This document shows positions 8,196-14,761 of a stretch of 17,385 bases of DNA, piece by piece. Location of the stretch: the NCBI GenBank assembly GCA_009885185.1, contig VFLF01000608.1, positions 1-17,385 of the forward strand, given 5' to 3'. Positions within the stretch are counted from its first letter, which is position 1; each line of letters begins with the position of its first letter. Both the position numbers and the translations under genes were made by a program. Under the pieces are notes generated by a model that made no database searches, was not told the origin of the DNA, and worked only from the letters and a program-made list of their open reading frames with translations. Origin of the DNA: Nitrosomonadales bacterium (lineage in GTDB: Bacteria; Pseudomonadota; Gammaproteobacteria; Burkholderiales; SG8-41).

Positions 8196-9254
8196 TTACT
8201 TTCCCAGGTGTTTGTCGAAGAACCGAGCCACCTCGTCGTGGTATTCCTTGACCTCCGGTGCGTTGATGTCACTTAAATACTGGGCGTGCGACTGGCCTTC
8301 AAACATTTGTAAAACAGCCTCGACGCTGGCTGCGCGTAGGTTGCGGTGCATGCGCACGGTATTGGATAGATACAGGTCGCGCGTGCCGCTGGTCAGAATG
8401 GCTGGCGGGAAACCCCGCACATCGCCATAAATCGGCGACAGCAGCGGGTCTTTCAGATCGCGCCCGTTGGCATAGAGAAAAGCCGTTGCGCGTATAAAGC
8501 CGTCTTGAGTGCCCAAAACGTTGTCTATCATTTCGTTGGTGAACAAGCTGTCGCCGGTCTTGGTCAAATCCACCGTCGGCGTGCCGGGCGCGATGGCGCC
8601 CGGCATCGGCAGACGCTCCATTTTGGCACGCAGCAGCGTGGTGAGCGTCAAACTACCGCCCGCAGAGGTGCCGAAAATGCCGATATTCGTCGCCCCGTTT
8701 GTCTTAAGCAACTCGCGATACACCGCCACCGCGTCATCAAGCGCTGCTGGAAATGGAAAATCGGGAGGCATGCGATAGTCAACCGAGATCACTTTGAAGC
8801 CACCGAACCCAGCCATCAGGATCGCCTCCCTGGTACCGGCCTCGCCCGGGTTAAACACCCTTACGCCGCCGTGGAAGTGCAGCAACACACGATCGCGGTT
8901 GCGCGGTGGAATGACCTTGGGCGTGACAATGAAGGCCTTCACGCCAGCGATGGTGGTGGGCTGTACGGTGACGCCAAGCGCCTCTCGCATTTTCGGTAGT
9001 TCCGCCACCACGGCAAGCGCCGCTTTATCGACTATTGCCTTCCATTCGTCGGGGGTGTTGGGCACTATGCTCCACCTGGGATTGACTGGCCGCGCGATAA
9101 CCGCTTGCATTTGCGGGCTGACGGTGTCCGGTACCGGGATCGTGCGCGCGGGTGCCTCGCGGGGGGGGAGCTGAGCGGAGGCTTGCGGCAGCGGCAGGAC
9201 GGTACAAGCCAAGGCGTTTAGTGCCAAGGTCAGGCGTGCGAGCATTGCATGCAT
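8196..9254 (-). CDS. Exported alpha/beta hydrolase, hormone-sensitive-lipase-like esterase
   Basis: A 352-residue serine esterase or lipase-like enzyme with an N-terminal signal peptide (MHAMLARLTLALNALACTVL, cleavage near QASA), so it probably acts in the periplasm or outside the cell. The oxyanion-hole motif HFHGG is at residues 126-130. The nucleophile elbow GTSAGG puts Ser197 as nucleophile, in a Thr variant of the HSL-family GDSAGG. Asp293 (GTRDLYL) and His323 (GQSHAQY) complete a plausible triad. SVDYRMPPDFPFPAALDD is the typical HSL region. The start at 9254 is chosen because the signal peptide begins there and GAGGACAG lies just upstream. It is divergent from a LysR regulator gene, the classic layout of a LysR-controlled target. 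Its product could release a carboxylic acid for the nearby Bug receptors (inference). Confidence 0.92.
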   Translation of the reverse strand: MHAMLARLTLALNALACTVLPLPQASAQLPPREAPARTIPVPDTVSPQMQAVIARPVNPRWSIVPNTPDEWKAIVDKAALAVVAELPKMREALGVTVQPTTIAGVKAFIVTPKVIPPRNRDRVLLHFHGGVRVFNPGEAGTREAILMAGFGGFKVISVDYRMPPDFPFPAALDDAVAVYRELLKTNGATNIGIFGTSAGGSLTLTTLLRAKMERLPMPGAIAPGTPTVDLTKTGDSLFTNEMIDNVLGTQDGFIRATAFLYANGRDLKDPLLSPIYGDVRGFPPAILTSGTRDLYLSNTVRMHRNLRAASVEAVLQMFEGQSHAQYLSDINAPEVKEYHDEVARFFDKHLGK

Positions 9255-9286
9255 GATTACTGTCCTCTTGCACATATAACAATCGG

Positions 9287-9317
9287 GTAACGCGTTGCGA
9301 TTTTCAGCAGGGCAACG
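9287..9317. promoter_or_regulatory. Candidate LysR-type operator between hydrolase and lysR
   Basis: The hydrolase/lysR intergenic region holds an 8-bp palindrome AACGCGTT (9289-9296) inside a T-N11-A arrangement (T9288 to A9300), the loose LysR-box pattern. Overlapping it, CGTTGC (9293-9298) and GCAACG (9312-9317) form a perfect 6-bp inverted repeat with a 13-nt spacer. The cluster lies 33-63 nt upstream of the hydrolase ATG, where a LysR activator would sit, and about 20 nt from the lysR -35 box. LysR boxes are degenerate, so this is only a candidate. Confidence 0.35.
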
Positions 9318-9336
9318 ATTTTTTACTATCATGGAT

Positions 9337-9365
9337 TTGACAGCATGCGATTCTGTTTGTCTAAT
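9337..9365 (+). promoter_or_regulatory. Near-consensus sigma70 promoter of the lysR gene
   Basis: A perfect -35 hexamer TTGACA (9337-9342) is followed by a 17-nt spacer and the -10 hexamer TCTAAT (9360-9365), five of six matching TATAAT. Transcription would begin near 9372, only about 5 nt before the lysR ATG at 9377. This matches the lack of any visible Shine-Dalgarno upstream of that ATG. Confidence 0.65.
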
Positions 9366-9376
9366 GCATAAATTTC

Positions 9377-10342
9377 ATGAAATCAATACCTATCACGCAT
9401 GATATCGACGCCCGCTTGTTACGGGCTTTTGTTTCGGTTGCGGAACAGGGAGGATTTTCGGCTGGAGCCGTGGCGCTTCACATCACCCAGCCGGCGCTGT
9501 CACGCCGCATCCGCGACTTGGAAGTGTTGCTGGGTGTGCGGCTTTTTGACCGCACCAGCCGGCGAGTGCAACTGACAAGCGCGGGGGAGGAACTACTGTT
9601 ACGTAGCCGCGAGGTGCTTGCGAGTGCTTACGCGCTGCAGGAGCGCGCACAGGTGTTAAAAGACGGCCATAGTGGCGTACTGCGAATCGGCGGTACGCCA
9701 TTCATACTGGAAAGCGTGGTTGCGCCGTTTCTTCCGCGTTACCGTACGCGGCACTCCGATGTTGAGATTCAGATCCACGAGCAGGGCGGAGTGCGGTTGC
9801 TGGAATCCGTGGTGCGAGGCGAATTGCACCTTGCGGTTGTTACTTCGCTGGAGTCGCAGCTCGCGAGCCGGCCACTATTTCCGTGGTGCGGACTGGCGGT
9901 GGTCGCAAGAACGCATTCATTCTCGCGGCGTAAGACAGTGGACATAGCAGACCTTGTGAAGGAACAGATTCTTACCTTGCCGCCTGAATTTGTTTTGCGA
10001 CGGATATTTGACGCTGCGTGCGAGACTGCATGCTTATGCCCCAGCATTCGCATGGAAAGCGCGGTGCCACAAACTCTGGTGGCAATGGCCCGTGCGGGCT
10101 ATGGTGTCGCGATAGTGCCTTCCGTGTTCGTGGTGGACAAACGCGGCGTCAAGGCGTTGCCGATACAGGTTCGCGAACAGTCGCTGGGGCGGTGGACAGC
10201 GATCAATTGGGATGCGCGCAGGCATCAACCAGCCTACGCGAAGCAGTTTGTCGATGAGCTTGCCGACTTTTCGGGCGGTGACTATCCCGGGCGTGAGTAC
10301 GGGTTTGCATCGACTATTGCAAGACCCGAAGCCGTCATTTAG
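9377..10342 (+). CDS. LysR-type transcriptional regulator
   Basis: A 321-residue regulator. The N-terminal winged helix-turn-helix occupies about residues 12-70 and contains GGFSAGAVALHITQPALSRR, LGVRLFDRTSRRVQLTSAG and a linker helix. The C-terminal two-lobe effector-binding domain begins near GVLRIGGTPF and includes VVRGELHLAVVTS and ARAGYGVAIVPS. The family binds DNA as tetramers and responds to small-molecule inducers. Being divergent from the hydrolase gene suggests it controls that gene and itself. The ATG at 9377 puts the DNA-binding domain in its usual place near the N-terminus, but has no Shine-Dalgarno. With the promoter just upstream, translation from a nearly leaderless mRNA is likely. 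Codon choice here looks less GC-biased by eye than in the Bug genes. The effector is unknown. Confidence 0.95.
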   Translation: MKSIPITHDIDARLLRAFVSVAEQGGFSAGAVALHITQPALSRRIRDLEVLLGVRLFDRTSRRVQLTSAGEELLLRSREVLASAYALQERAQVLKDGHSGVLRIGGTPFILESVVAPFLPRYRTRHSDVEIQIHEQGGVRLLESVVRGELHLAVVTSLESQLASRPLFPWCGLAVVARTHSFSRRKTVDIADLVKEQILTLPPEFVLRRIFDAACETACLCPSIRMESAVPQTLVAMARAGYGVAIVPSVFVVDKRGVKALPIQVREQSLGRWTAINWDARRHQPAYAKQFVDELADFSGGDYPGREYGFASTIARPEAVI

Positions 10343-10429
10343 GTTGGTAGCGGCTGTGATGGTTGAGTGACCGAAAGATTACCCTTACATCCGTCGTATC
10401 GCCGTATTTCGCACTTCGATCCCGCCATC

Positions 10430-11401
10430 TTAATCAACCTGCAACTTCGCCTGCTGCACCACCTTCTTCCATTTCGCCATATCCTCGCGCACAAATTTTC
10501 CGAGGTCTTCGCTGGTGCCGGGGCGCGCTTCGGCACCTTGCGAGGCGAAGCGTTCCAGCACCGCCGGGATCGCGAGCGCCTTATTGAGAGCCGCGTTTAA
10601 ACGCTGGATGATGTCGTTAGGCGTGCCCGCTGGTGCGAAGATGCCGATCATGGTGCTGGCATCGAAACCCGGCACGCCGGATTCGATCAGCGTGGGCACG
10701 CTGGGCAGCAGTTCGGCGCGGCGCGCGGTGGTGACGGCGATGGCGCGTATGCGCTTGGCCTGGATATGCGCCATCGATGACGGAATCTGGTCGATGCGCC
10801 CATCGACGTGTCCGCCCAAGAGATCAACCACTGCGGGACCGCCGCCCTTGTAGGGCACCACCAGCAAACGTATGCCGGTGGAGAGCGCGAAGAGTTCCGT
10901 CACCAGATGGCTGGTGGTGCCGGTGCCGCTGACCGCCATGCGCAATTCACCCGGCCGCGCCTTGGCGAGTGCGACCAGCTCCTTGGTGGTGCGCGCGGGC
11001 ACCGACAGATGCAGCACGATCACCAGCGGCACTTCGCACACTTTGCCGATGGGCGTGAAATCTCGCGCCATGTCGTAACGCAGCTTGGCATACACCACAG
11101 GCACATGGCTGGTCACGCTGTTGGACGCCAGCATCAGCGTGTAGCCGTCGGGCGGTGACTTCGCCACGGCCTCGGCGCCGATCTGTCCGCTCGCGCCGCC
11201 GCGATTGTCGATAATGATTTGCTGGCCAAGCAGAGCGCTCATCTCTGGCGCGATGCTGCGTGCCATGATGTCGTTGGCGCCGCCGGGCACAAACGGCACG
11301 ATCAGGCGCAGTGGTTTGGCCGGGTAGCTTTGTGCGGCGGCGGTGCAGGCCAAGCAAGCGAGGCAAGCGAGAGCGGCTAACTTCATCGGTGCATGCCTCA
11401 T
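10430..11401 (-). CDS. TTT-family (Bug/TctC) substrate-binding protein
   Basis: A 323-residue solute receptor. The signal peptide contains a threefold LAC repeat (ALACLACLACTAAAQ) and is probably cleaved before QSYPAKPLRLIVPF. The canonical loop VPGGAND, IDNRGGASG, AKSPPDGYTLML, GTGTTSHL, YKGGGPAVVDLL and IRAIAVTT are all present; it ends VQQAKLQVD. The ATG at 11401 has GGAG eight nucleotides upstream; a second ATG at 11386 would also leave a signal peptide. It lies downstream of glsA on the same strand with a 95-bp gap containing a perfect palindrome and a TATACT -10-like hexamer. It may therefore have its own regulated promoter and not depend only on glsA transcription. The 87 bp after its end, convergent with lysR, show no clear terminator. 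Confidence 0.94.
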   Translation of the reverse strand: MRHAPMKLAALACLACLACTAAAQSYPAKPLRLIVPFVPGGANDIMARSIAPEMSALLGQQIIIDNRGGASGQIGAEAVAKSPPDGYTLMLASNSVTSHVPVVYAKLRYDMARDFTPIGKVCEVPLVIVLHLSVPARTTKELVALAKARPGELRMAVSGTGTTSHLVTELFALSTGIRLLVVPYKGGGPAVVDLLGGHVDGRIDQIPSSMAHIQAKRIRAIAVTTARRAELLPSVPTLIESGVPGFDASTMIGIFAPAGTPNDIIQRLNAALNKALAIPAVLERFASQGAEARPGTSEDLGKFVREDMAKWKKVVQQAKLQVD

Positions 11402-11419
11402 GGATTTTCTCCAGTCATA

Positions 11420-11436
11420 GTATATTTAAAATATAC
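11420..11436. promoter_or_regulatory. Perfect 17-bp AT-rich inverted repeat, likely operator
   Basis: GTATATTT and AAATATAC flank a single A, giving two perfect 8-bp arms. The site lies 19-35 nt upstream of the Bug ATG at 11401. Read on the minus strand, a TATACT hexamer (11419-11424) that could serve as -10 is embedded in one arm, so a protein bound here would block RNA polymerase. The arms start and end with GTAT/ATAC, resembling operators of GntR and other dimeric repressors. No regulator gene is adjacent to name it. Confidence 0.5.
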
Positions 11437-11496
11437 AATAAAAACAGATACTTACGATGCTATCGCATAGCGAAAATCTTCCCATGAAAGCAGCGG

Positions 11497-12420
11497 CTAG
11501 AAAATCGAGCGGCCGCTCATCGACGTCAGCATCTCCAGCGCAATCGACCCCGCGTATGAATTTCCGCTCGCTTCCAGCGCGGGGCTCCACACACAGATGC
11601 CGCACTCGCCGGGCATCACCGCGACGATGCCGCCGCCCACGCCGCTTTTGGCGGGCAGGCCCACGCGAAACGCGAAATCTCCCGCTGCATCGTAGGTGCC
11701 GCAGGTAAGCATCAGCGCATTGACGCGCTTGGCCGCGCTGGCATCGAGAATTTTTTCGTTCGACCACGGCACCACGCCGCCATGGGCGAGAAACGTCACC
11801 GCGCGCGCGAGGTCCACGCAGCTCATTTCGATGGCGCAATGCCGGCAATAGGCTTCGATTACTTCGTTCACGTCATTGTTGAGATTGCCGAAGCTCTTCA
11901 TGAAATTCGCCATCGCCGCGTTGCGGTGCGAAGTGCGCCGTTCGGATTCCGCCACCGCGCGGTCAAAGCCGATGTCCGCCTTGTTGCCCAGCTTGCGAAC
12001 AAATTTAATCATCGCGTTTTCCGCGCCGCCGCGCGCGGCATGGTGCGTAATCAGCAGGTCGGTGATCACCAGCGCGCCGGCGTTGATGAAGGGATTGCGC
12101 GGCTTGCCGCGCTCCTGCTCCAGTTGCACCAGCGAATTAAACGGCGTGCCCGAAGGCTCGCGCCCGACACGCGACCACACCGAATCGCCTTCGAGGTGAA
12201 ACGCCAGCGTCAATCCGAACAGTTTGGAAATCGATTGGATCGAGAACGGCACATCGGCGTCGCCCGCGCGATAGACGCGGCCTTCAAGATCGACAATCGC
12301 GATGCCGAAATGGTCCGGCGAAACCTTGGCGAGTTCGGGAATGTAGCTTGCGACCTTGCCCGTGCCGATAATCGGTTTGACCGCCGCGTGGATGCGGTCG
12401 AGGATGGTTTGATATTCCAT
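11497..12420 (-). CDS. glsA: Glutaminase (serine-dependent beta-lactamase-like fold)
   Basis: A 307-residue glutaminase, the usual length for this family, hydrolysing L-glutamine to glutamate and ammonia in the cytoplasm. The catalytic SxxK motif is at Ser63-Lys66 within FSIQSISKLF. NPFINAGA (near Asn113), ESERRTSHRNAAMA, Tyr191 (EAYCRHCAIEMS), Tyr243 (CGTYDAAGDFAFRVG) and KSGVGGG (258-264) match the other active-site segments of the family. The start at 12420 gives the normal N-terminus leading to GKVASYIPELA, though no strong Shine-Dalgarno precedes it. It is divergent from one Bug gene and upstream of another on the same strand. A link to glutamate binding by those receptors is possible because some Bug proteins bind acidic amino acids, but this is inference. 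There is no sign of damage. Confidence 0.96.
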   Translation of the reverse strand: MEYQTILDRIHAAVKPIIGTGKVASYIPELAKVSPDHFGIAIVDLEGRVYRAGDADVPFSIQSISKLFGLTLAFHLEGDSVWSRVGREPSGTPFNSLVQLEQERGKPRNPFINAGALVITDLLITHHAARGGAENAMIKFVRKLGNKADIGFDRAVAESERRTSHRNAAMANFMKSFGNLNNDVNEVIEAYCRHCAIEMSCVDLARAVTFLAHGGVVPWSNEKILDASAAKRVNALMLTCGTYDAAGDFAFRVGLPAKSGVGGGIVAVMPGECGICVWSPALEASGNSYAGSIALEMLTSMSGRSIF

Positions 12421-12537
12421 GAGAGTCGCCCGAATGACCGCACTGTGCTACAAATTACCCGTCCCTGTCCTGCTCCCGGTTTTGTGCCGGGGCTGCGGGT
12501 GGGTTGTTCGTGCCGCCACCTGATTTTAGCAAGCTTG

Positions 12538-12542
12538 AGGAG
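12538..12542 (+). promoter_or_regulatory. Shine-Dalgarno AGGAG supporting a TTG start
   Basis: AGGAG lies 7 nt before the in-frame TTG at 12550, ideal spacing. The first in-frame ATG (12571) is 28 nt away, with only a GGAG almost touching it. The site therefore favours TTG as the real start of the downstream Bug gene. Confidence 0.6.
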
Positions 12543-12549
12543 AGCAGCC

Positions 12550-13539
12550 TTGTCTGTTTTGCGCCGGAGTATGAACACGACAGCCCTGATGATGGCTCTG
12601 TTTATGGCACAGGCAGCGCCTGTGACCGCGCAGGCGCAACCGTCGTTTCCCGCAAAGCCGGTGCGCATGGTCGTGCCGTTCTCCGTCGGCAGTCAGCCCG
12701 ACAGCGTGGCGCGCATCATCGCGACCAAGCTCGCGGATGGGTGGAAGCAGCCGGTGGTCGTCGAAAATCGCCCCGGCGCGAGCGGCACTATCGGCTTTGC
12801 CATGGTCGCCAAGGCCGCGCCGGATGGTTACACGCTGATGCTGACCTCGGCGGCGTTCACCGCCAGTGCCGCGACGCAGCCTGCACTGACGTACGACCCG
12901 CGCAAGGATTTTGCCGGCGTGGTGCAATTGGGCGTCAACACACAAGTGCTGGTCGCGCCGCCCGCGCTCGGAGCCAAGTCCGTCGACGAACTGGTCGCGA
13001 TGGCAAAGGCGAAGCCGGGGCAACTGGTGTGGGCAACGCCGGGCGCGAACTCCGGGCCGTTTCTGGTGGGCGAACGTTTCCGCCTCGACACCGGCATCAA
13101 AATCATCCACGTCGCGTTCAAGGGCGGACCGGAAATCATCGTCGAGCTGCTCGCGGGGCGTTCACATTATTCGTTCACTTCGCTGGGCAGCGCGATGCCG
13201 TTCATCAAGGATGGACGCCTGCGCGCGCTGGCGGTGGCCATGCCGCAGCGCACGCCGCTGTTGCCGGACGTGCCCACGGTATCGGAGACACTGCCGGACT
13301 TTCATCGCGTGCTGGGCTCGTACGGCGTGCTCGCGCCCGCAAAAACCCCGCGTGCCATCGTGAATCAGGTCGGCAACGACATCGTGCGGCTGGTCAATAC
13401 CCCGGATATCCGCGAGCAGCTACTAAACATCGGCCTGATGCCCGCACCCATCGCGGGCGCGGATTATCACAAGGTGCTGCTGGATCAGATCGATGCGCTG
13501 TCGTCGCTGGTGAACGGTATCGGGATGCGGGCGAAATAG
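12550..13539 (+). CDS. TTT-family (Bug/TctC) substrate-binding protein with unusual ligand loops
   Basis: A 329-residue solute receptor if started at the TTG (12550), or 322 residues from the ATG at 12571. The TTG form adds MSVLRRS, giving a proper positively charged n-region, and has the better ribosome site. The signal peptide ends near VTAQA. FPAKPVRMVVPF is normal, but the ligand loop reads SVGSQPD (residues 45-51) in place of x-PGG-x-x-D. VENRPGASG and AKAAPDGYTLML are normal. At about residues 162-177, TPGANSGPFLVGERF lacks the His that follows GxGS/T in most relatives. The hinge motif is FKGGPE rather than YKGGGP. These changes suggest a different ligand. It is divergent from glsA and convergent with the three-gene Bug cluster; the 215-bp gap after it contains a repeat element. 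Confidence 0.93.
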   Translation: MSVLRRSMNTTALMMALFMAQAAPVTAQAQPSFPAKPVRMVVPFSVGSQPDSVARIIATKLADGWKQPVVVENRPGASGTIGFAMVAKAAPDGYTLMLTSAAFTASAATQPALTYDPRKDFAGVVQLGVNTQVLVAPPALGAKSVDELVAMAKAKPGQLVWATPGANSGPFLVGERFRLDTGIKIIHVAFKGGPEIIVELLAGRSHYSFTSLGSAMPFIKDGRLRALAVAMPQRTPLLPDVPTVSETLPDFHRVLGSYGVLAPAKTPRAIVNQVGNDIVRLVNTPDIREQLLNIGLMPAPIAGADYHKVLLDQIDALSSLVNGIGMRAK

Positions 13540-13592
13540 CTGCGATCAGCCAAGGGCACCGGGGCCGCGAAAACGGGCGTAACCCGCGATGG

Positions 13593-13676
13593 GTAGGGCG
13601 CAATCGTTATTGCGCCGTATGCATACATTCCAAACCACATCCGGCGCAATGCGCTGCGCTTATTGACGCCCTACGG
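13593..13676. repeat. REP/MITE-like paired inverted repeat in a convergent gap
   Basis: In the gap between two convergent Bug genes, two hairpins face each other. The left is GGCGCAAT (13597-13604), a 4-nt loop, then a perfect ATTGCGCC (13609-13616). The right is GGCGCAAT (13643-13650), an 11-nt loop, then ATTGACGCC (13662-13670) with one bulged A. The outer edges also mirror each other: GTAGGGCG (13593-13600) against CGCCCTAC (13667-13674). The unit could fold as two hairpins or one long stem. Such units are typical of dispersed intergenic repeats (REP/BIME or MITEs) and could also act as a two-way terminator, though no T-run follows. The rest of 13540-13754 shows nothing else I can support. 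Confidence 0.7.
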
Positions 13677-13754
13677 ATTTGTCGCCCAGATGAAACGAAG
13701 CAAGGGGCATGTCTTTCATTGTCGCATCGTAACCGTGCTGCCCTTCTTGGTTCT

Positions 13755-14744
13755 TTACTCCGGCGCAATTTTCGCCAACCGCACGATCTCGCCCCAGCGT
13801 TTGATATCGGCGGCGACATTTTTCTGAAACACCGCAGGATGATCGGCGACGGGCTCATAGCCCGCCGCGATAAACACGTCGCGCGTCCTCGGTGTCTGCA
13901 CGGCTTTGTGGATCGCGTTGTAAATTTTCATCACAATGCTGTCGGGCGTTCTCGCGGGAGCGAACCACGCGTGCCAGCCGGTGTCTAGCTGAAAACCGGG
14001 CAGTCCCGCTTCGCCGATGGTGGGCAAGTCGGGCATGGCCTCCAGCCGTTTGGCGCCGCTGTAGCCGAGCGCGCGCAGCCGCTCGGCGCGCACGTGCGGC
14101 GTGGCGGTCAGCGGCGGCACTACGTTGACCTGAGCTTCGCCGCCTAACACGGCAATCAATGCCGGGCCGGAGCCTTTGTAGGGCACGTGCAGCATGCGGA
14201 TGCCGGCACGTACGTTGAACGCTTCGTTGATAAGATGCAGCACATTGCCCACGCCCGGCGAGCTGAAAATGAGTTGCTGTTTTTTGGCCAGCGCGATCAA
14301 ATCGGTGACCGAGCGCGCGGGCACCGAAGGATGTACCACCAGAAACGCGCCATGCCCGACCACCGGGTTGGTGATCGGCGTGAAATCCCGGATCGGATCG
14401 AACGGCAGTTTTTTGTAGGTGCTGGGGTTGATCGCGAACGCCATCGATATGTGCATCAGCGTGTAGCCGTCGGGCGTGGCCTTGGCCACGAGGTCGCTGC
14501 CGATGATGCCGTTGGCGCCGCCGCGGTTATCGACGATCAGCGGTTGGCCGAGGGTGGCTTCCATTTCCTTGGCCAGTGCGCGCGCGTTCGCATCCGTTGC
14601 GCCGCCGGGTGGAAACGGCATGATGAGGCGGATCGGGCGGGTGGGCCACGCCGCGGCGGTTTGCGCCGCCGCGACCGGCGGCAACAGGGTGGCGCCGAAC
14701 GCGAGCACGGAAACGACGACCGATAAACCGCTGCGGGTATTCAT
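13755..14744 (-). CDS. TTT-family (Bug/TctC) substrate-binding protein
   Basis: A 329-residue solute receptor, the last of three consecutive Bug genes on this strand. The signal peptide begins MNTRSGLSVVVSVLAFGATL and ends near VAAAQ or TAAA. Then come WPTRPIRLIMPF, the loop PPGGATD, VDNRGGANG, AKATPDGYTLM, SSPGVGNVLHL, YKGSGPALIAVL and LRALGYSGAKR. The canonical Val/Thr after LRALG is replaced by Tyr-Ser. The ATG at 14744 has an excellent AAGGAG nearby, and the open frame upstream of it is not signal-like. Only 17 bp separate it from the stop of the preceding Bug gene, so co-transcription is likely. It ends VRLAKIAPE. The ligand is unknown. Confidence 0.94.
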   Translation of the reverse strand: MNTRSGLSVVVSVLAFGATLLPPVAAAQTAAAWPTRPIRLIMPFPPGGATDANARALAKEMEATLGQPLIVDNRGGANGIIGSDLVAKATPDGYTLMHISMAFAINPSTYKKLPFDPIRDFTPITNPVVGHGAFLVVHPSVPARSVTDLIALAKKQQLIFSSPGVGNVLHLINEAFNVRAGIRMLHVPYKGSGPALIAVLGGEAQVNVVPPLTATPHVRAERLRALGYSGAKRLEAMPDLPTIGEAGLPGFQLDTGWHAWFAPARTPDSIVMKIYNAIHKAVQTPRTRDVFIAAGYEPVADHPAVFQKNVAADIKRWGEIVRLAKIAPE

Positions 14745-14761
14745 GAATGGTTCTCCTTGTT

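Noticed and set aside
11459..11471. GCTAT-CGC-ATAGC hairpin after glsA as a terminator
   Set aside because: The stem is only 5 bp and is not followed directly by a T-run on the glsA strand.
12475..12491. CCCGG-N7-CCGGG hairpin in the glsA/Bug divergent region
   Set aside because: A short GC stem of a kind common by chance in this composition, with no associated promoter element.
11782..12549. Long open frame antisense to glsA, continuous with the downstream Bug gene
   Set aside because: Its translation has an Arg/His/Ala-rich shadow composition and no recognisable domain. glsA on the opposite strand is clearly real, and an AGGAG/TTG start explains the Bug gene alone.
12504..13988. 494-residue open frame on the plus strand overlapping a Bug gene
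   Set aside because: It is the alternate frame of the Bug gene in GC-rich DNA, with biased low-complexity composition. It also runs through the repeat and into the antisense of another Bug gene.
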